Assembly (NCBI GenBank): GCA_016806645.1
Contig: JACSYO010000571.1
Span: 1 to 64,000, forward strand
Direction: 5' to 3'
DNA from: Ophiodon elongatus
Taxonomy: Eukaryota > Chordata > Actinopteri > Perciformes > Hexagrammidae
DNA: 64,000 nt
In this document: piece by piece, positions 50,451 to 63,350 of the stretch
Position numbering within the stretch: the stretch's first letter is position 1
Layout of the letters: every line of letters begins with the position of its first letter
The notes under the pieces: model-generated
The model's database searches: none
The model's input: only the letters and a program-made list of their open reading frames with translations
What the model was told of the DNA's origin: nothing
Translations under genes and position numbers: made by a program

Positions 50451-51365
50451 TGGCATCGACCCAGCCGAAACGTCTTTTCAGACCATAAATACCGAAAATG
50501 CAGCTTTAAGGCAGAAAAGTGATGAGAACATCAAGTATTTATGAATATAATATGAACCTTGAAAGTCTGCTGTTCTGGGAGACTTTATAGAGGAAAATCA
50601 AGTAAACTGTGTATTTTGCAACAAAATCCACTTTTGGCATCGACCCAGCCGAAAGGTCTTTTCAGACCAAGAATACTGAAAATGCAGCTTTAAGGCAGAA
50701 AAGTGATTAGAACATCATTTATTCATGAATAAAATATTAACCTTGAAAATCTTCTGTTCTGGTAGACTTTATAGAGGAAAATCAAGTAAACTGTGTGTTT
50801 TGCAACAAAATCCACTTTTGGCCACTTCCCAGCCTGAAACATCTTTTCAGGCCATAAATACTGAAAATGCAGCTTTAAGTCAGAAAAGTGATGAGAACAT
50901 CATGTATTCATGAAATTAACATGAAACTTGAGAGTTTGCTGTTCTCGGACAATTTTTTGAGGAAAATCAAATAAATTGTGTATTTTTCAACAAAATCCAC
51001 TTTTGGCAACTTCCCAGACAGAAAATTATTTTAAGAGCATACAACGTGGAAATGCAGCCTGAAGGCAGAAAAGTGATGAGAACATCATGTATTCATTAAT
51101 ATAACATGAACCTTGAAAATCTTCTGTTCTGGGAGACTTTATAGAGGGAAATCAAGTAAACTGTGTATTTTGCAACAAAATCCACTTTTGGCCTCTTCCC
51201 AGCCGAAATGTCTTTTCAGACCATAAATACTGAAAATGCGGCTTTAAGGCAGAAAAGTGATGATAACATTATGTATTCATGAATATAACATGAACCTTGA
51301 AAGTCTGCTGTTCTGGGAGACTTTATAGAGGAAAATCAAGTAAACTGTGTATTTTTCAACAAAAT

Positions 51366-51920
51366 CCACTTTTGGATTGTTCGCAGGCTGAAAAGCCTTT
51401 TAAGACCATAAAAACTGAAAATGCAGCTGTATGGCAAAAAAGTGATGGAAACATCATTTATTCATGAACATAACATGAACCTTGACCGACTGCATTTCTG
51501 GGAGACTTTATAGAGGAATATCAAGTAAACTGTGAATTTTGCAACAAAATCCACTTTTGGACTGTTCGCAGGCTGAAAAGACTTTTAAGACCATAAAAAC
51601 TGAAAATATAGCTGGATGGCAAAAAAGTAATGGAAACATCATATATTCATGTACATAACATGAAACTTGATAGTCTGCTGTTCTGAGAGACTTCATAGAG
51701 GAATATCAAGTACAGTGTGTATTTTGCAACAAAATCCACTTTTGGCCTATTCGCAGGCTGAAACGCATTTTCAGACCATAAAAACTGAAAATGCAGATGA
51801 AAGGCAGAAAAGTAATGGAAACATCATTTATTCATGAACATAACATGAACCTTGACCGTCTGCATTTCTGGGTGACTTTATAGAGGGAAATCAAGTAAAC
51901 TGTGTATTTTGCAACAAAAT
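51366..51920. repeat. Family B cluster, 3 monomers
   Basis: Matches the last three B units of the 23097 cluster, including AAAATATAGCTGGATGG, and is followed by the same A monomers at a shift of about 28.0 kb. Confidence 0.9.
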
Positions 51921-54314
51921 CCACTTTTGGCCACTTCCCAGCCTGAAACATCTTTTCAGGCCATAAATACTGAAAATGCAGCTTTAAGTCAGAAAAGTGA
52001 TGAGAATATCATGTATTCATGAAATTAACATGAAACTTGAGAGTTTGCTGTACTCGGACAATTCTTTGAGGAAAATCAAGTAAATTGTGTATTTTTCAAC
52101 AAAATCCACTTTTGGCAACTTCCCAGACAGAAAAATATTTTAAGAGCATACAATGTGGAAATGCAGCCTGAAGGCAGAAAAGTGATGAGAACATCATGTA
52201 TTCATTAATATAACATGAACCTTGAAAGTCTGCTGTTCTGGGAGACTTTATAGAAAAAATCAAGTAAACTGTGTATTTTGCAACAAAATCCACTTTTGGC
52301 CTCGAAACAGAAGAAACGTCTTTTCAGACCATAAATACTGAAAATGCACCTTTAAGTCAGAAAAGTGATGAGAACATCATGTATTCATGAATATAACATG
52401 AACCTTTAAAATCTTCTGTTCTGGGAGACTTTATAGAGGGAAATCAAGTAAACTGTGTATTTTGCAACAAAATCCACTTTTGGCCTCTACACAGCCGAAA
52501 TGTCTTTTCAGACCATAAATACTGAAAATGCACCTTTAAGGCAGAAAAGTGATGAGAACATTATGTATTCATGAATATAACATGAACCTTGAAAGTCTGC
52601 TGTTCTGGGAGACTTTATAGTGGAAAATCAAGTAAACTGTGTATTTTTCAGGAAAATCCACTTTTGGCCTCGACCCAGCCGAAACGTCTTTTCAGACCAT
52701 AAATACTGAAAATGCAGCTTTAAGGCAGAAAAGTGATTAGAACATCATGTATTTATGAATATAACATGAACCTTGAAAGTCTGCTGTTCTGGGAGACTTT
52801 ATAGAGGAAAATCAAGTAAACTGTGTATTTTGCAACAAAATCCACTTTTGGCATCGACCCAGCCGAAAGGTCTTTTCAGACCATAAATACTGAAAATGCA
52901 GCTTTAAGGCAGAAAAGTGATGAGAACATTATGTAGTCATGAATATAACATGAATCTTGAAAGTCTGCTGTTCTGGGAGACTTTACAGAGGAAAATCAAG
53001 TAAACTGTGTATTTTTCAGCAAAATCCACTTTTGGCATCGACCCAGCCGAAAGGTCTTTTCAGACCAAGAATACTGAAAATGCAGCTTTAAGGCAGAAAA
53101 GTGATTAGAACATCATTCATTCATGAATATAATATTAACCTTGAAAATCTTCTGTTCTGGTAGACTTTATAGAGGAAAATCAAGTAAACTGTGTATTTTG
53201 CAACAAAATCCACTTTTGCAACTTCCCAGCCTGAAACATCTTTTCAGGCCATAAATACTGAAAATGCAGCTTTAAGTCAGAAAAGTGATGAGAACATCAT
53301 GTATTCATGAAATTAACATGAAAATTGAGAGTTTGCTGTACTCGGACAATTCTTTGAGGAAAATCAAGTAAACTGTGTATTTTTCAGGAAAATCCACTTT
53401 TGGCCTCGACCCAGCCGAAACGTCTTTTCAGACCATAAATACTGAAAATGCAGCTTTAAGGCAGAAAAGTGATTAGAACATCATGTATTTATGAATATAA
53501 CATGAACCTTGAAAGTCTGCTGTTCTGGGAGACTTTATAGAGGAAAATCAAGTAAACTGTGTATTTTGCAACAAAATCCACTTTTGGCATCGACCCAGCC
53601 GAAAGGTCTTTTCAGACCAAGAATACTGAAAATGCAGCTTTAAGGCAGAAAAGTGATTAGAACATCATTTATTCATGAATATAATATTAACCTTGAAAAT
53701 CTTCTGTTCTGGTAGACTTTATAGAGGAAAATCAAGTAAACTGTGTATTTTGCAACAAAATCCACTTTTGGCCACTTCCCAGCCTGAAACATCTTTTCAG
53801 GCCATAAAACTGAAAATGCAGCTTTAAGTCAGAAAAGTGATGAGAACATCATGTATTCATGAAATTAACATGAAACTTGAGAGTTTGCTGTTCTCGGACA
53901 ATTCTTTGAGGAAAATCAAGTAAATTGTGTATTTTTCAACAAAATCCACTTTTGGCAACTTCCCAGACAGAAAAATATTTTAAGAGCATACAACGTGGAA
54001 ATGCAGCCTGAAGGCAGAAAAGTGATGAGAACATCATGTATTCATTAATATAACATGAACCTTGAAAATCTTCTGTTCTGGGAGACTTTATAGAGGGAAA
54101 TCAAGTAAACTGTGTATTTTGCAACAAAATCCACTTTTGGCATCTTCCCAGCCGAAATGTCTTTTCAGACCACAAATACTGAAAATGCGGCTTTAAGGCA
54201 GAAAAGTGATGATAACATTATGTATTCATGAATATAACATGAACCTTGAAAGTCTGCTGTTCTGGGAGACTTTATAGAGGAAAATCAAGTAAACTGTGTA
54301 TTTTTCAACAAAAT

Positions 54315-55054
54315 CCACTTTTGGACTGTTCGCAGGCTGAAAAGACTTTTAAGACCATAAAAACTGAAAATGCAGCTGTATGGCAAAAAAGTGATGGAAA
54401 CATCATATATTCATGTACATAACATGAAACTTGATAGTCTGCATTTCTGGGAGACTTTATAGAGGAATATCAAGTAAACTGTGTATTTTGCAACAAAATC
54501 CACTTTTGGATTGTTCGCAGGCTGAAAAGCCTTTTAAGACCATAAAAACTGAAAATGCAGCTGTATGGCAAAAAAGTGATGGAAACATCATTTATTCATG
54601 AACATAACATGAACCTTGACCGACTGCATTTCTGGGAGACTTTATAGAGGAATATCAAGTAAACTGTGAATTTTGCAACAAAATCCACTTTTGGACTGTT
54701 CGCAGGCTGAAAAGACTTTTAAGACCATAAAAACTGAAAATATAGCTGGATGGCAAAAAAGTAATGGAAACATCATATATTCATGTACATAACATGAAAC
54801 TTGATAGTCTGCTGTTCTGAGAGACTTCATAGAGGAATATCAAGTACAGTGTGTATTTTGCAACAAAATCCACTTTTGGCCTATTCGCAGGCTGAAACGC
54901 ATTTTCAGACCATAAAAACTGAAAATGCAGATGAAAGGCAGAAAAGTAATGGAAACATCATTTATTCATGAACATAACATGAACCTTGACCGTCTGCATT
55001 TCTGGGTGACTTTATAGAGGGAAATCAAGTAAACTGTGTATTTTGCAACAAAAT
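54315..55054. repeat. Family B cluster, 4 monomers
   Basis: Starts 185 bp apart from 54315. Units 2-4 match the cluster at 51366 at a shift of 3,134 bp; the extra first unit matches the first unit at 23097. Confidence 0.9.
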
Positions 55055-58000
55055 CCACTTTTGGCCACTTCCCAGCCTGAAACATCTTTTCAGGCCATAA
55101 ATACTGAAAATGCAGCTTTAAGTCAGAAAAGTGATGAGAATATCATGTATTCATGAAATTAACATGAAACTTGAGAGTTTGCTGTACTCGGACAATTCTT
55201 TGAGGAAAATCAAGTAAATTGTGTATTTTTCAACAAAATCCACTTTTGGCAACTTCCCAGACAGAAAAATATTTTAAGAGCATACAACGTGGAAATGCAG
55301 CCTGAAGGCAGAAAAGTGATGAGAACATCATGTATTCATTAATATAACATGAACCTTGAAAGTCTGCTGTTCTGGGAGACTTTATAGAAAAAATCAAGTA
55401 AACTGTGTATTTTGCAACAAAATCCACTTTTGGCCTCGAAACAGAAGAAACGTCTTTTCAGACCATAAATACTGAAAATGCACCTTTAAGTCAGAAAAGT
55501 GATGAGAACATCATGTATTCATGAATATAACATGAACCTTGAAAATCTTCTGTTCTGGGAGACTTTATAGAGGGAAATCAAGTAAACTGTGTATTTTGCA
55601 ACAAAATCCACTTTTGGCCTCTACACAGCCGAAATGTCTTTTCAGACCATAAATACTGAAAATGCACCTTTAAGGCAGAAAAGTGATGAGAACATTATGT
55701 ATTCATGAATATAACATGAACCTTGAAAGTCTGCTGTTCTGGGAGACTTTATAGTGGAAAATCAAGTAAACTGTGTATTTTTCAGGAAAATCCACTTTTG
55801 GCCTCGACCCAGCCGAAACGTCTTTTCAGACCATAAATACTGAAAATGCAGCTTTAAGGCAGAAAAGTGATTAGAACATCATGTATTTATGAATATAACA
55901 TGAACCTTGAAAGTCTGCTGTTCTGGGAGACTTTATAGAGGAAAATCAAGTAAACTGTGTATTTTGCAACAAAATCCACTTTTGGCCTCTACCCAGCCGA
56001 AATGTCTTTTCAGACCATAAATACTGAAAATGCAGCTTTAAGGCAGAAAAGTGATGAGAACATTATGTATTCATGAATATAACATGAATCTTGAAAGTCT
56101 GCTGTTCTGGGAGACTTTACAGAGGAAAATCAAGTAAACTGTGTATTTTTCAGCAAAATCCACTTTTGGCATCGACCCAGCCGAAAGGTCTTTTCAGACC
56201 AAGAATACTGAAAATGCAGCTTTAAGGCAGAAAAGTGATTAGAACATCATTTATTCATGAATATAATATTAACCTTGAAAATCTTCTGTTCTGGTAGACT
56301 TTATAGAGGAAAATCAAGTAAACTGTGTATTTTGCAACAAAATCCACTTTTGCAACTTCCCAGCCTGAAACATCTTTTCAGGCCATAAATACTGAAAATG
56401 CAGCTTTAAGTCAGAAAAGTGATGAGAACATCATGTATTCATGAAATTAACATGAAAATTGAGAGTTTGCTGTACTCGGACAATTCTTTGAGGAAAATCA
56501 AGTAAACTGTGTATTTTTCAGGAAAATCCACTTTTGGCCTCGACCCAGCCGAAACGTCTTTTCAGACCATAAATACTGAAAATGCAGCTTTAAGGCAGAA
56601 AAGTGATTAGAACATCATGTATTTATGAATATAACATGAACCTTGAAAGTCTGCTGTTCTGGGAGACTTTATAGAGGAAAATCAAGTAAACTGTGTATTT
56701 TGCAACAAAATCCACTTTTGGCATCGACCCAGCCGAAAGGTCTTTTCAGACCAAGAATACTGAAAATGCAGCTTTAAGGCAGAAAAGTGATTAGAACATC
56801 ATTTATTCATGAATATAATATTAACCTTGAAAATCTTCTGTTCTGGTAGACTTTATAGAGGAAAATCAAGTAAACTGTGTATTTTGCAACAAAATCCACT
56901 TTTGGCCACTTCCCAGCCTGAAACATCTTTTCAGGCCATAAATACTGAAAATGCAGCTTTAAGTCAGAAAAGTGATGAGAACATCATGTATTCATGAAAT
57001 TAACATGAAACTTGAGAGTTTGCTGTACTCGGACAATTCTTTGAGGAAAATCAAGTAAATTGTGTATTTTTCAACAAAATCCACTTTTGGCAACTTTCCA
57101 GACAGAAAAATATTTTAAGAGCATACAACGTGGAAATGCAGCCTGAAGGCAGAAAAATGATGAGAACATCATGTATTCATTAATATAACATGAACCTTGA
57201 AAATCTTCTGTTCTGGGAGACTTTATAGAGGGAAATCAAGTAAACTGTGTATTTTGCAACAAAATCCACTTTTGGCCTCTAACCAGCCGAAATGTCTTTT
57301 CAGACCATAAATACTGAAAATGCAGCTTTAAGGCAGAAAAGTGATGAGAACATTATGTAGTCATGAATATAACATGAATCTTGAAAGTCTGCTGTTCTGG
57401 GAGACTTTACAGAGGAAAATCAAGTAAACTGTGTATTTTTCAGCAAAATCCACTTTTGGCCTCTACCCTGCCGAAACGTATTTTAAGAGCATACAACGTG
57501 GAAATGCACCCTGAAGGCAGAACAATTATGAGAACATCATGTATTCATGAAATTAACAAAATGAAAATTGAGAGTCTGCTGCTCTGCGACAGTGTATTGA
57601 TGAAAATCAAGTAAACTGTGTATTTTTCAACAAATTCCACTTTTGGCCTCTTCCCAGCCTGAAACATCTTTTCAGGACATAAATACTGAAAATGCACCTT
57701 TAAGTCAGAAAAGTGATGAGAACATCATGTATTCATGAAATTAACATGAAACTTGAGAGTCTGCTGCTCTGCGACAGTGTATTGATGAAAATCAAGTAAA
57801 CTGTGTATTTTTCAACAAATTCCACTTTTGGCCTCTAACCAGCCTGAAAGATCTTTTCAGACCATAAATACTGCAAATGCAGCTTTAAGTCAGAAAAGTG
57901 ACTTGAACATCATGTATTCATGAAATTAACATGAAATTTTGAAAGTTTGCTTTTCTGGGAAATTCTTTTGAGGAAAATAAAGTAAAGTGTATTTTTCAGC

Positions 58001-59660
58001 AAAATCCACTTTTGGCCTCGATCCAGCCGAAACGTCTTTTCAGACCATAAATACTGAAAATGCAGCTTTAAGGCAGAAAAGTGATTAGAACATCATGTAT
58101 TTATGAATATAACATGAACCTTGAAAGTCTGCTGTTCTGGGAGACTTTATAGAGGAAAATCAAGTAAACTGTGTATTTTGCAACAAAATCCACTTTTGGC
58201 CTCTTCCCAGCCGAAATGTCTTTTCAGACCATAAATATGAAAATGCAGCTTTAAGGCAGAAAAGTGATGATAACATCATGTATTCATGAATATAACATGA
58301 ACCTTGAAAGTCTGCTGTTCTGGGAGAATTTATTGAGGAAAATCAAGTAAACTGTGTATTTTTCAACAAAATCCACTTTTGGCCTCTACCCAGCCGAAAA
58401 GTCTTTTCAGACCATAAATACTGAAAATGCAGCTTTAAGGCAGAAAAGTGATGAGAACATCATGTATTCATGAATATAACATGAACCTTGAAAGTCTGCT
58501 GTTCTGGGAGACTTTATAGAGGAAAATCAAGTAAACTGTGTATTTTGCAACAAAATCCACTTTTGGCCTCTAACCAGCCGAAATGTCTTTTCAGACCATA
58601 AATACTGAAAATGCGGCTTTAAGGCAGAAAAGTGATGATAACATTATGTATTCATGAATATAACATGAACCTTGAAAGTCTGCTGTTCTGGGAGACTTTA
58701 TAGAGGAAAATCAAGTAAACTGTGTATTTTGCAACAAAATCCACTTTTGGCCTCTTCCCAGCCGAAATGTCTTTTCAGACCATAAATACTGAAAATGCAG
58801 CTTTAAGGCAGAAAAGTGATGATAACATTATTTATTCATGAATATAACATGAACCTTGAAAGTCTGCTGTTCTGGGAGACTTTATAGAGGAAAATCAAGT
58901 AAACTGTGTATTTTGCAACAAAATCCACTTTTGGCCTCTACCCAGCCGAAATGTCTTTTCAGACCACAAATACTGAAAATGCAGCTTTAAGGCAGAAAAG
59001 TGATGAGAACATTATGTAGTCATGAATATAACATGAATCTTGAAAGTCTGCTGTTCTGGGAGACTTTACAGAGGAAAATCAAGTAAACTGTGTATTTTTC
59101 AGCAAAATCCACTTTTGGCCTCTTCCCTGCCGAAACGTATTTTAAGAGCATACAACGTGGAAATGCAGCCTGAAGGAAGAAAAATTATGAGAACATCATG
59201 TATTCATAAAATTAACATGAAACTTGAGAGTCTGCTGCTCTGCGACAGTGTATTGATGAAAATCAAGTAACCTGTGTATTTTTCAACAAATTCCACTTTT
59301 GGCCTCTTCCCAGCCTGAAACATCTTTTCAGGACATAAATACTGAAAATGCAGCTTTAAGTCAGAAAAGTGATGAGAACATCATGTATTCATGAAATTAA
59401 CATGAAATTTTGAAAGTTTGCTTTTCTGGGAAATTCTTTTGAGGAAAATAAAGTAAAGTGTATTTTTCAGCAAAATCCACTTTTGGCCTCGACCCAGCCG
59501 AAACGTCTTTTCAGACCATAAATACTGAAAATGCAGCTTTAAGGCAGAAAAGTGATTAGAACATCATGTATTTATGAATATAACATGAACCTTGAAAGTC
59601 TGCTGTTCTGGGAGACTTTATAGAGGAATATCAAGTAAAGTGTGTATTTTGCAACAAAAT

Positions 59661-59845
59661 CCACTTTTGGCCTATTCGCAGGCTGAAACGTATTTTAAGA
59701 CCATAAAAACTGAAAATGCAGATGAAAGGCAGAAAAGTAATGGAAACAATATTTATTCATGAACATAACATGAACCTTGACCATTTGCATTTCTGGGAGA
59801 CTTTATAGAGGGAAATCAAGTAAACTGTGTATTTTGCAACAAAAT
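59661..59845. repeat. Single family B monomer
   Basis: One B2-type unit (CTATTCGCAGGCTGAAACG, AGATGAAAGGCAG, GGAAACAATATTTATTC). The AACAATATTTATTC variant is shared only with the last unit of the 18311 cluster, which links these two places. Confidence 0.87.
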
Positions 59846-60399
59846 CCACTTTTGGCCACTTCCCAGCCTGAAACATCTTTTCAGGCCATAAATACTGAAA
59901 ATGCAGCTTTAAGTCAGAAAAGTGATGAGAACATCATGTACTCATGAAATTAACATGAAACTTGAGAGTTTGCTGTTCTCGGACAATTTTTTGAGGAAAA
60001 TCAAATAAATTGTGTATTTTTCAACAAAATCCACTTTTGGCAACTTCCCAGACAGAAAATTATTTTAAGAGCATACAACGTGGAAATGCAGCCTGAAGGC
60101 AGAAAAGTGATGAGAACATCATGTATTCATTAATATAACATGAACCTTGAAAATCTTCTGTTCTGGGAGACTTTATAGAGGGAAATCAAGTAAACTGTGT
60201 ATTTTGCAACAAAATCCAATTTTGGCATCTTCCCAGCCGAAATGTCTTTTCAGACCACAAATACTGAAAATGCGGCTTTAAGGCAGAAAAGTGATGATAA
60301 CATTATGTATTCATGAATATAACATGAACCTTGAAAGTCTGCTGTTCTGGGAGACTTTATAGAGGAAAATCAAGTAAACTGTGTATTTTTCAACAAAAT

Positions 60400-60954
60400 C
60401 CACTTTTGGATTGTTCGCAGGCTGAAAAGCCTTTTAAGACCATAAAAACTGAAAATGCAGCTGTATGGCAAAAAAGTGATGGAAACATCATTTATTCATG
60501 AACATAACATGAACCTTGACCGACTGCATTTCTGGGAGACTTTATAGAGGAATATCAAGTAAACTGTGAATTTTGCAACAAAATCCACTTTTGGACTGTT
60601 CGCAGGCTGAAAAGACTTTTAAGACCATAAAAACTGAAAATATAGCTGGATGGCAAAAAAGTAATGGAAACATCATATATTCATGTACATAACATGAAAC
60701 TTGATAGTCTGCTGTTCTGAGAGACTTCATAGAGGAATATCAAGTACAGTGTGTATTTTGCAACAAAATCCACTTTTGGCCTATTCGCAGGCTGAAACGC
60801 ATTTTAAGACCATAAAAACTGAAAATGCAGATGAAAGGCAGAAAAGTAATGGAAACATCATTTATTCATGAACATAACATGAACCTTGAAAATCTTCTGT
60901 TCTGGGAGACTTTATAGAGGAAAATCAAGTAAACTGTGTATTTTGCAACAAAAT
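60400..60954. repeat. Family B cluster, 3 monomers
   Basis: Starts at 60400, 60585 and 60770. The first two match 51366-51735. The third switches to A-type sequence (CTTGAAAATCTTCTGTTCTG) in its second half, a hybrid monomer. Confidence 0.9.
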
Positions 60955-63350
60955 CCACTTTTGGCCACTTCCCAGCCTGAAACATCTTTTCAGGCAATAA
61001 ATACTGAAAATGCAGCTTTAAGTCAGAAAAGTGATGAGAACATCATGTATTCATGAAATTAACATGAAACTTGAGAGTCTGCTGTACTTGGACAATTCTT
61101 TGAGGAAAATCAAGTAAATTGTGTATTTTTCAACAAAATCCACTTTTGGCAACTTTACAGACAGAAAAATATTTTAAGAGCATACAACGTGGAAATGCAG
61201 CCTGAAGGCAGAAAAATTATGAGAACATCCTGTATTCATGAAATTAACATGAAAATTGAGAGTCTGCTGCTCTGCGACAGTGTATTGATGAAAATCAAGT
61301 AAACTGTGTATTTTTCAACAAATTCCACTTTTGGCCTCGAAACAGAAGAAACGTCTTTTCAGACAATAAATACTGAAAATGCACCTTTAAGTCAGAAAAG
61401 TGATGAGAACATCATGTATTCATGAATATAACATGAACCTTGAAAATCTTCTGTTCTGGGAGACTTTATAGAGGGAAATCAAGTAAACTGTGTATTTTGC
61501 AACAAAATCCACTTTTGGCCTCTACACAGCCGAAATGTCTTTTCAGACCATAAATACTGAAAATGCACCTTCAAGGCAGAAAAGTGATGAGAACATTATG
61601 TATTCATGAATATAACATGAACCTTGAAAGTCTGCTGTTCTGGGAGACTTTATAGTGGAAAATCAAGTAAACTGTGTATTTTTCAGGAAAATCCACTTTT
61701 GGCCTCGACCCAGCCGAAACGCCTTTTCAGACCATAAATACTGAAAATGCAGCTTTAAGGCAGAAAAGTGATTAGAACATCATGTATTTATGAATATAAC
61801 ATGAACCTTGAAAGTCTGCTGTTCTGGGAGACTTTATAGAGGAAAATCAAGTAAACTGTGTATTTTGCAACAAAATCCACTTTTGGCATCGACCCAGCCG
61901 AAAGGTCTTTTCAGACCATAAATACTGAAAATGCAGGTTTAAGGCAGAAAAGTGATGAGAACATTATGTAGTCATGAATATAACATGAATCTTGAAAGTC
62001 TGCTGTTCTGGGAGACTTTACAGAGGAAAATCAAGTAAACTGTGTATTTTTCAGCAAAATCCACTTTTGGCATCGACCCAGCCGAAAGGTCTTTTCAGAC
62101 CAAGAATACTGAAAATGCAGCTTTAAGGCAGAAAAGTGATTAGAACATCATTCATTCATGAATATAATATTAACCTTGAAAATCTTCTGTTCTGGTAGAC
62201 TTTATAGAGGAAAATCAAGTAAACTGTGTATTTTGCAACAAAATCCACTTTTGCAACTTCCCAGCCTGAAACATCTTTTCAGGCCATAAATACTGAAAAT
62301 GCAGCTTTAAGTCAGAAAAGTGATGAGAACATCATGTATTCATGAAATTAACATGAAAATTGAGAGTTTGCTGTACTCGGACAATTCTTTGAGGAAAATC
62401 AAGTAAACTGTGTATTTTTCAGGAAAATCCACTTTTGGCCTCGACCCAGCCGAAACGTCTTTTCAGACCATAAATACTGAAAATGCAGCTTTAAGGCAGA
62501 AAAGTGATTCGAACATCATGTATTTATGAATATAACATGAACCTTGAAAGTCTGCTGTTCTGGGAGACTTTATAGAGGAAAATCAAGTAAACTGTGTATT
62601 TTGCAACAAAATCCACTTTTGGCATCAACCCAGCCGAAAGGTCTTTTCAGACCAAGAATACTGAAAATGCAGCTTTAAGGCAGAAAAGTGATTAGAACAT
62701 CATTTATTCATGAATATAATATTAACCTTGAAAATCTTCTGTTCTGGTAGACTTTATAGAGGACAATCAAGTAAACTGTGTATTTTGCAACAAAATCCAC
62801 TTTTGGCCACTTCCCAGCCTGAAACATCTTTTCAGGCCATAAATACTGAAAATGCAGCTTTAAGTCAGAAAAGTGATGAGAACATCATGTATTCATGAAA
62901 TTAACATGAAACTTGAGAGTTTGCTGTACTCGGACAATTCTTTGAGGAAATTCAAGTAAATTGTGTATTTTTCAACAAAATCCACTTTTGGCAACTTTCC
63001 AGACAGAAAAATATTTTAAGAGCATACAACGTGGAAATGCAGCCTGAAGGCAGAAAAATGATGAGAACATCATGTATTCATTAATATAACATGAACCTTG
63101 AAAATCTTCTGTTCTGGGAGACTTTATAGAGGGAAATCAAGTAAACTGTGTATTTTGCAACAAAATCCACTTTTGGCATCTTCCCAGCCGAAATGTCTTT
63201 TCAGACCACAAATACTGAAAATGCGGCTTTAAGGCAGAAAAGTGATGATAACATTATGTATTCATGAATATAACATGAACCTTGAAAGTCTGCTGTTCTG
63301 GGAGACTTTATAGAGGAAAATCAAGTAAACTGTGTATTTTTCAACAAAAT

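Larger units (their letters stand above)
51366..57100. repeat. Tandem higher-order repeat, about 3,134 bp (17 monomers)
   Basis: From the B cluster to about 54.0 kb, the monomer order recurs from about 54.5 to 57.1 kb at a constant shift of 3,134 bp. A clear marker is the shortened CCACTTTTGCAACTTCC junction at 53210 and 56344. Smaller markers are TAGAAAAAATC at about 52250 and 55385, and CTCTACACAGCC near 52486 and 55620. The second copy diverges from about 57.2 kb on. Confidence 0.85.
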
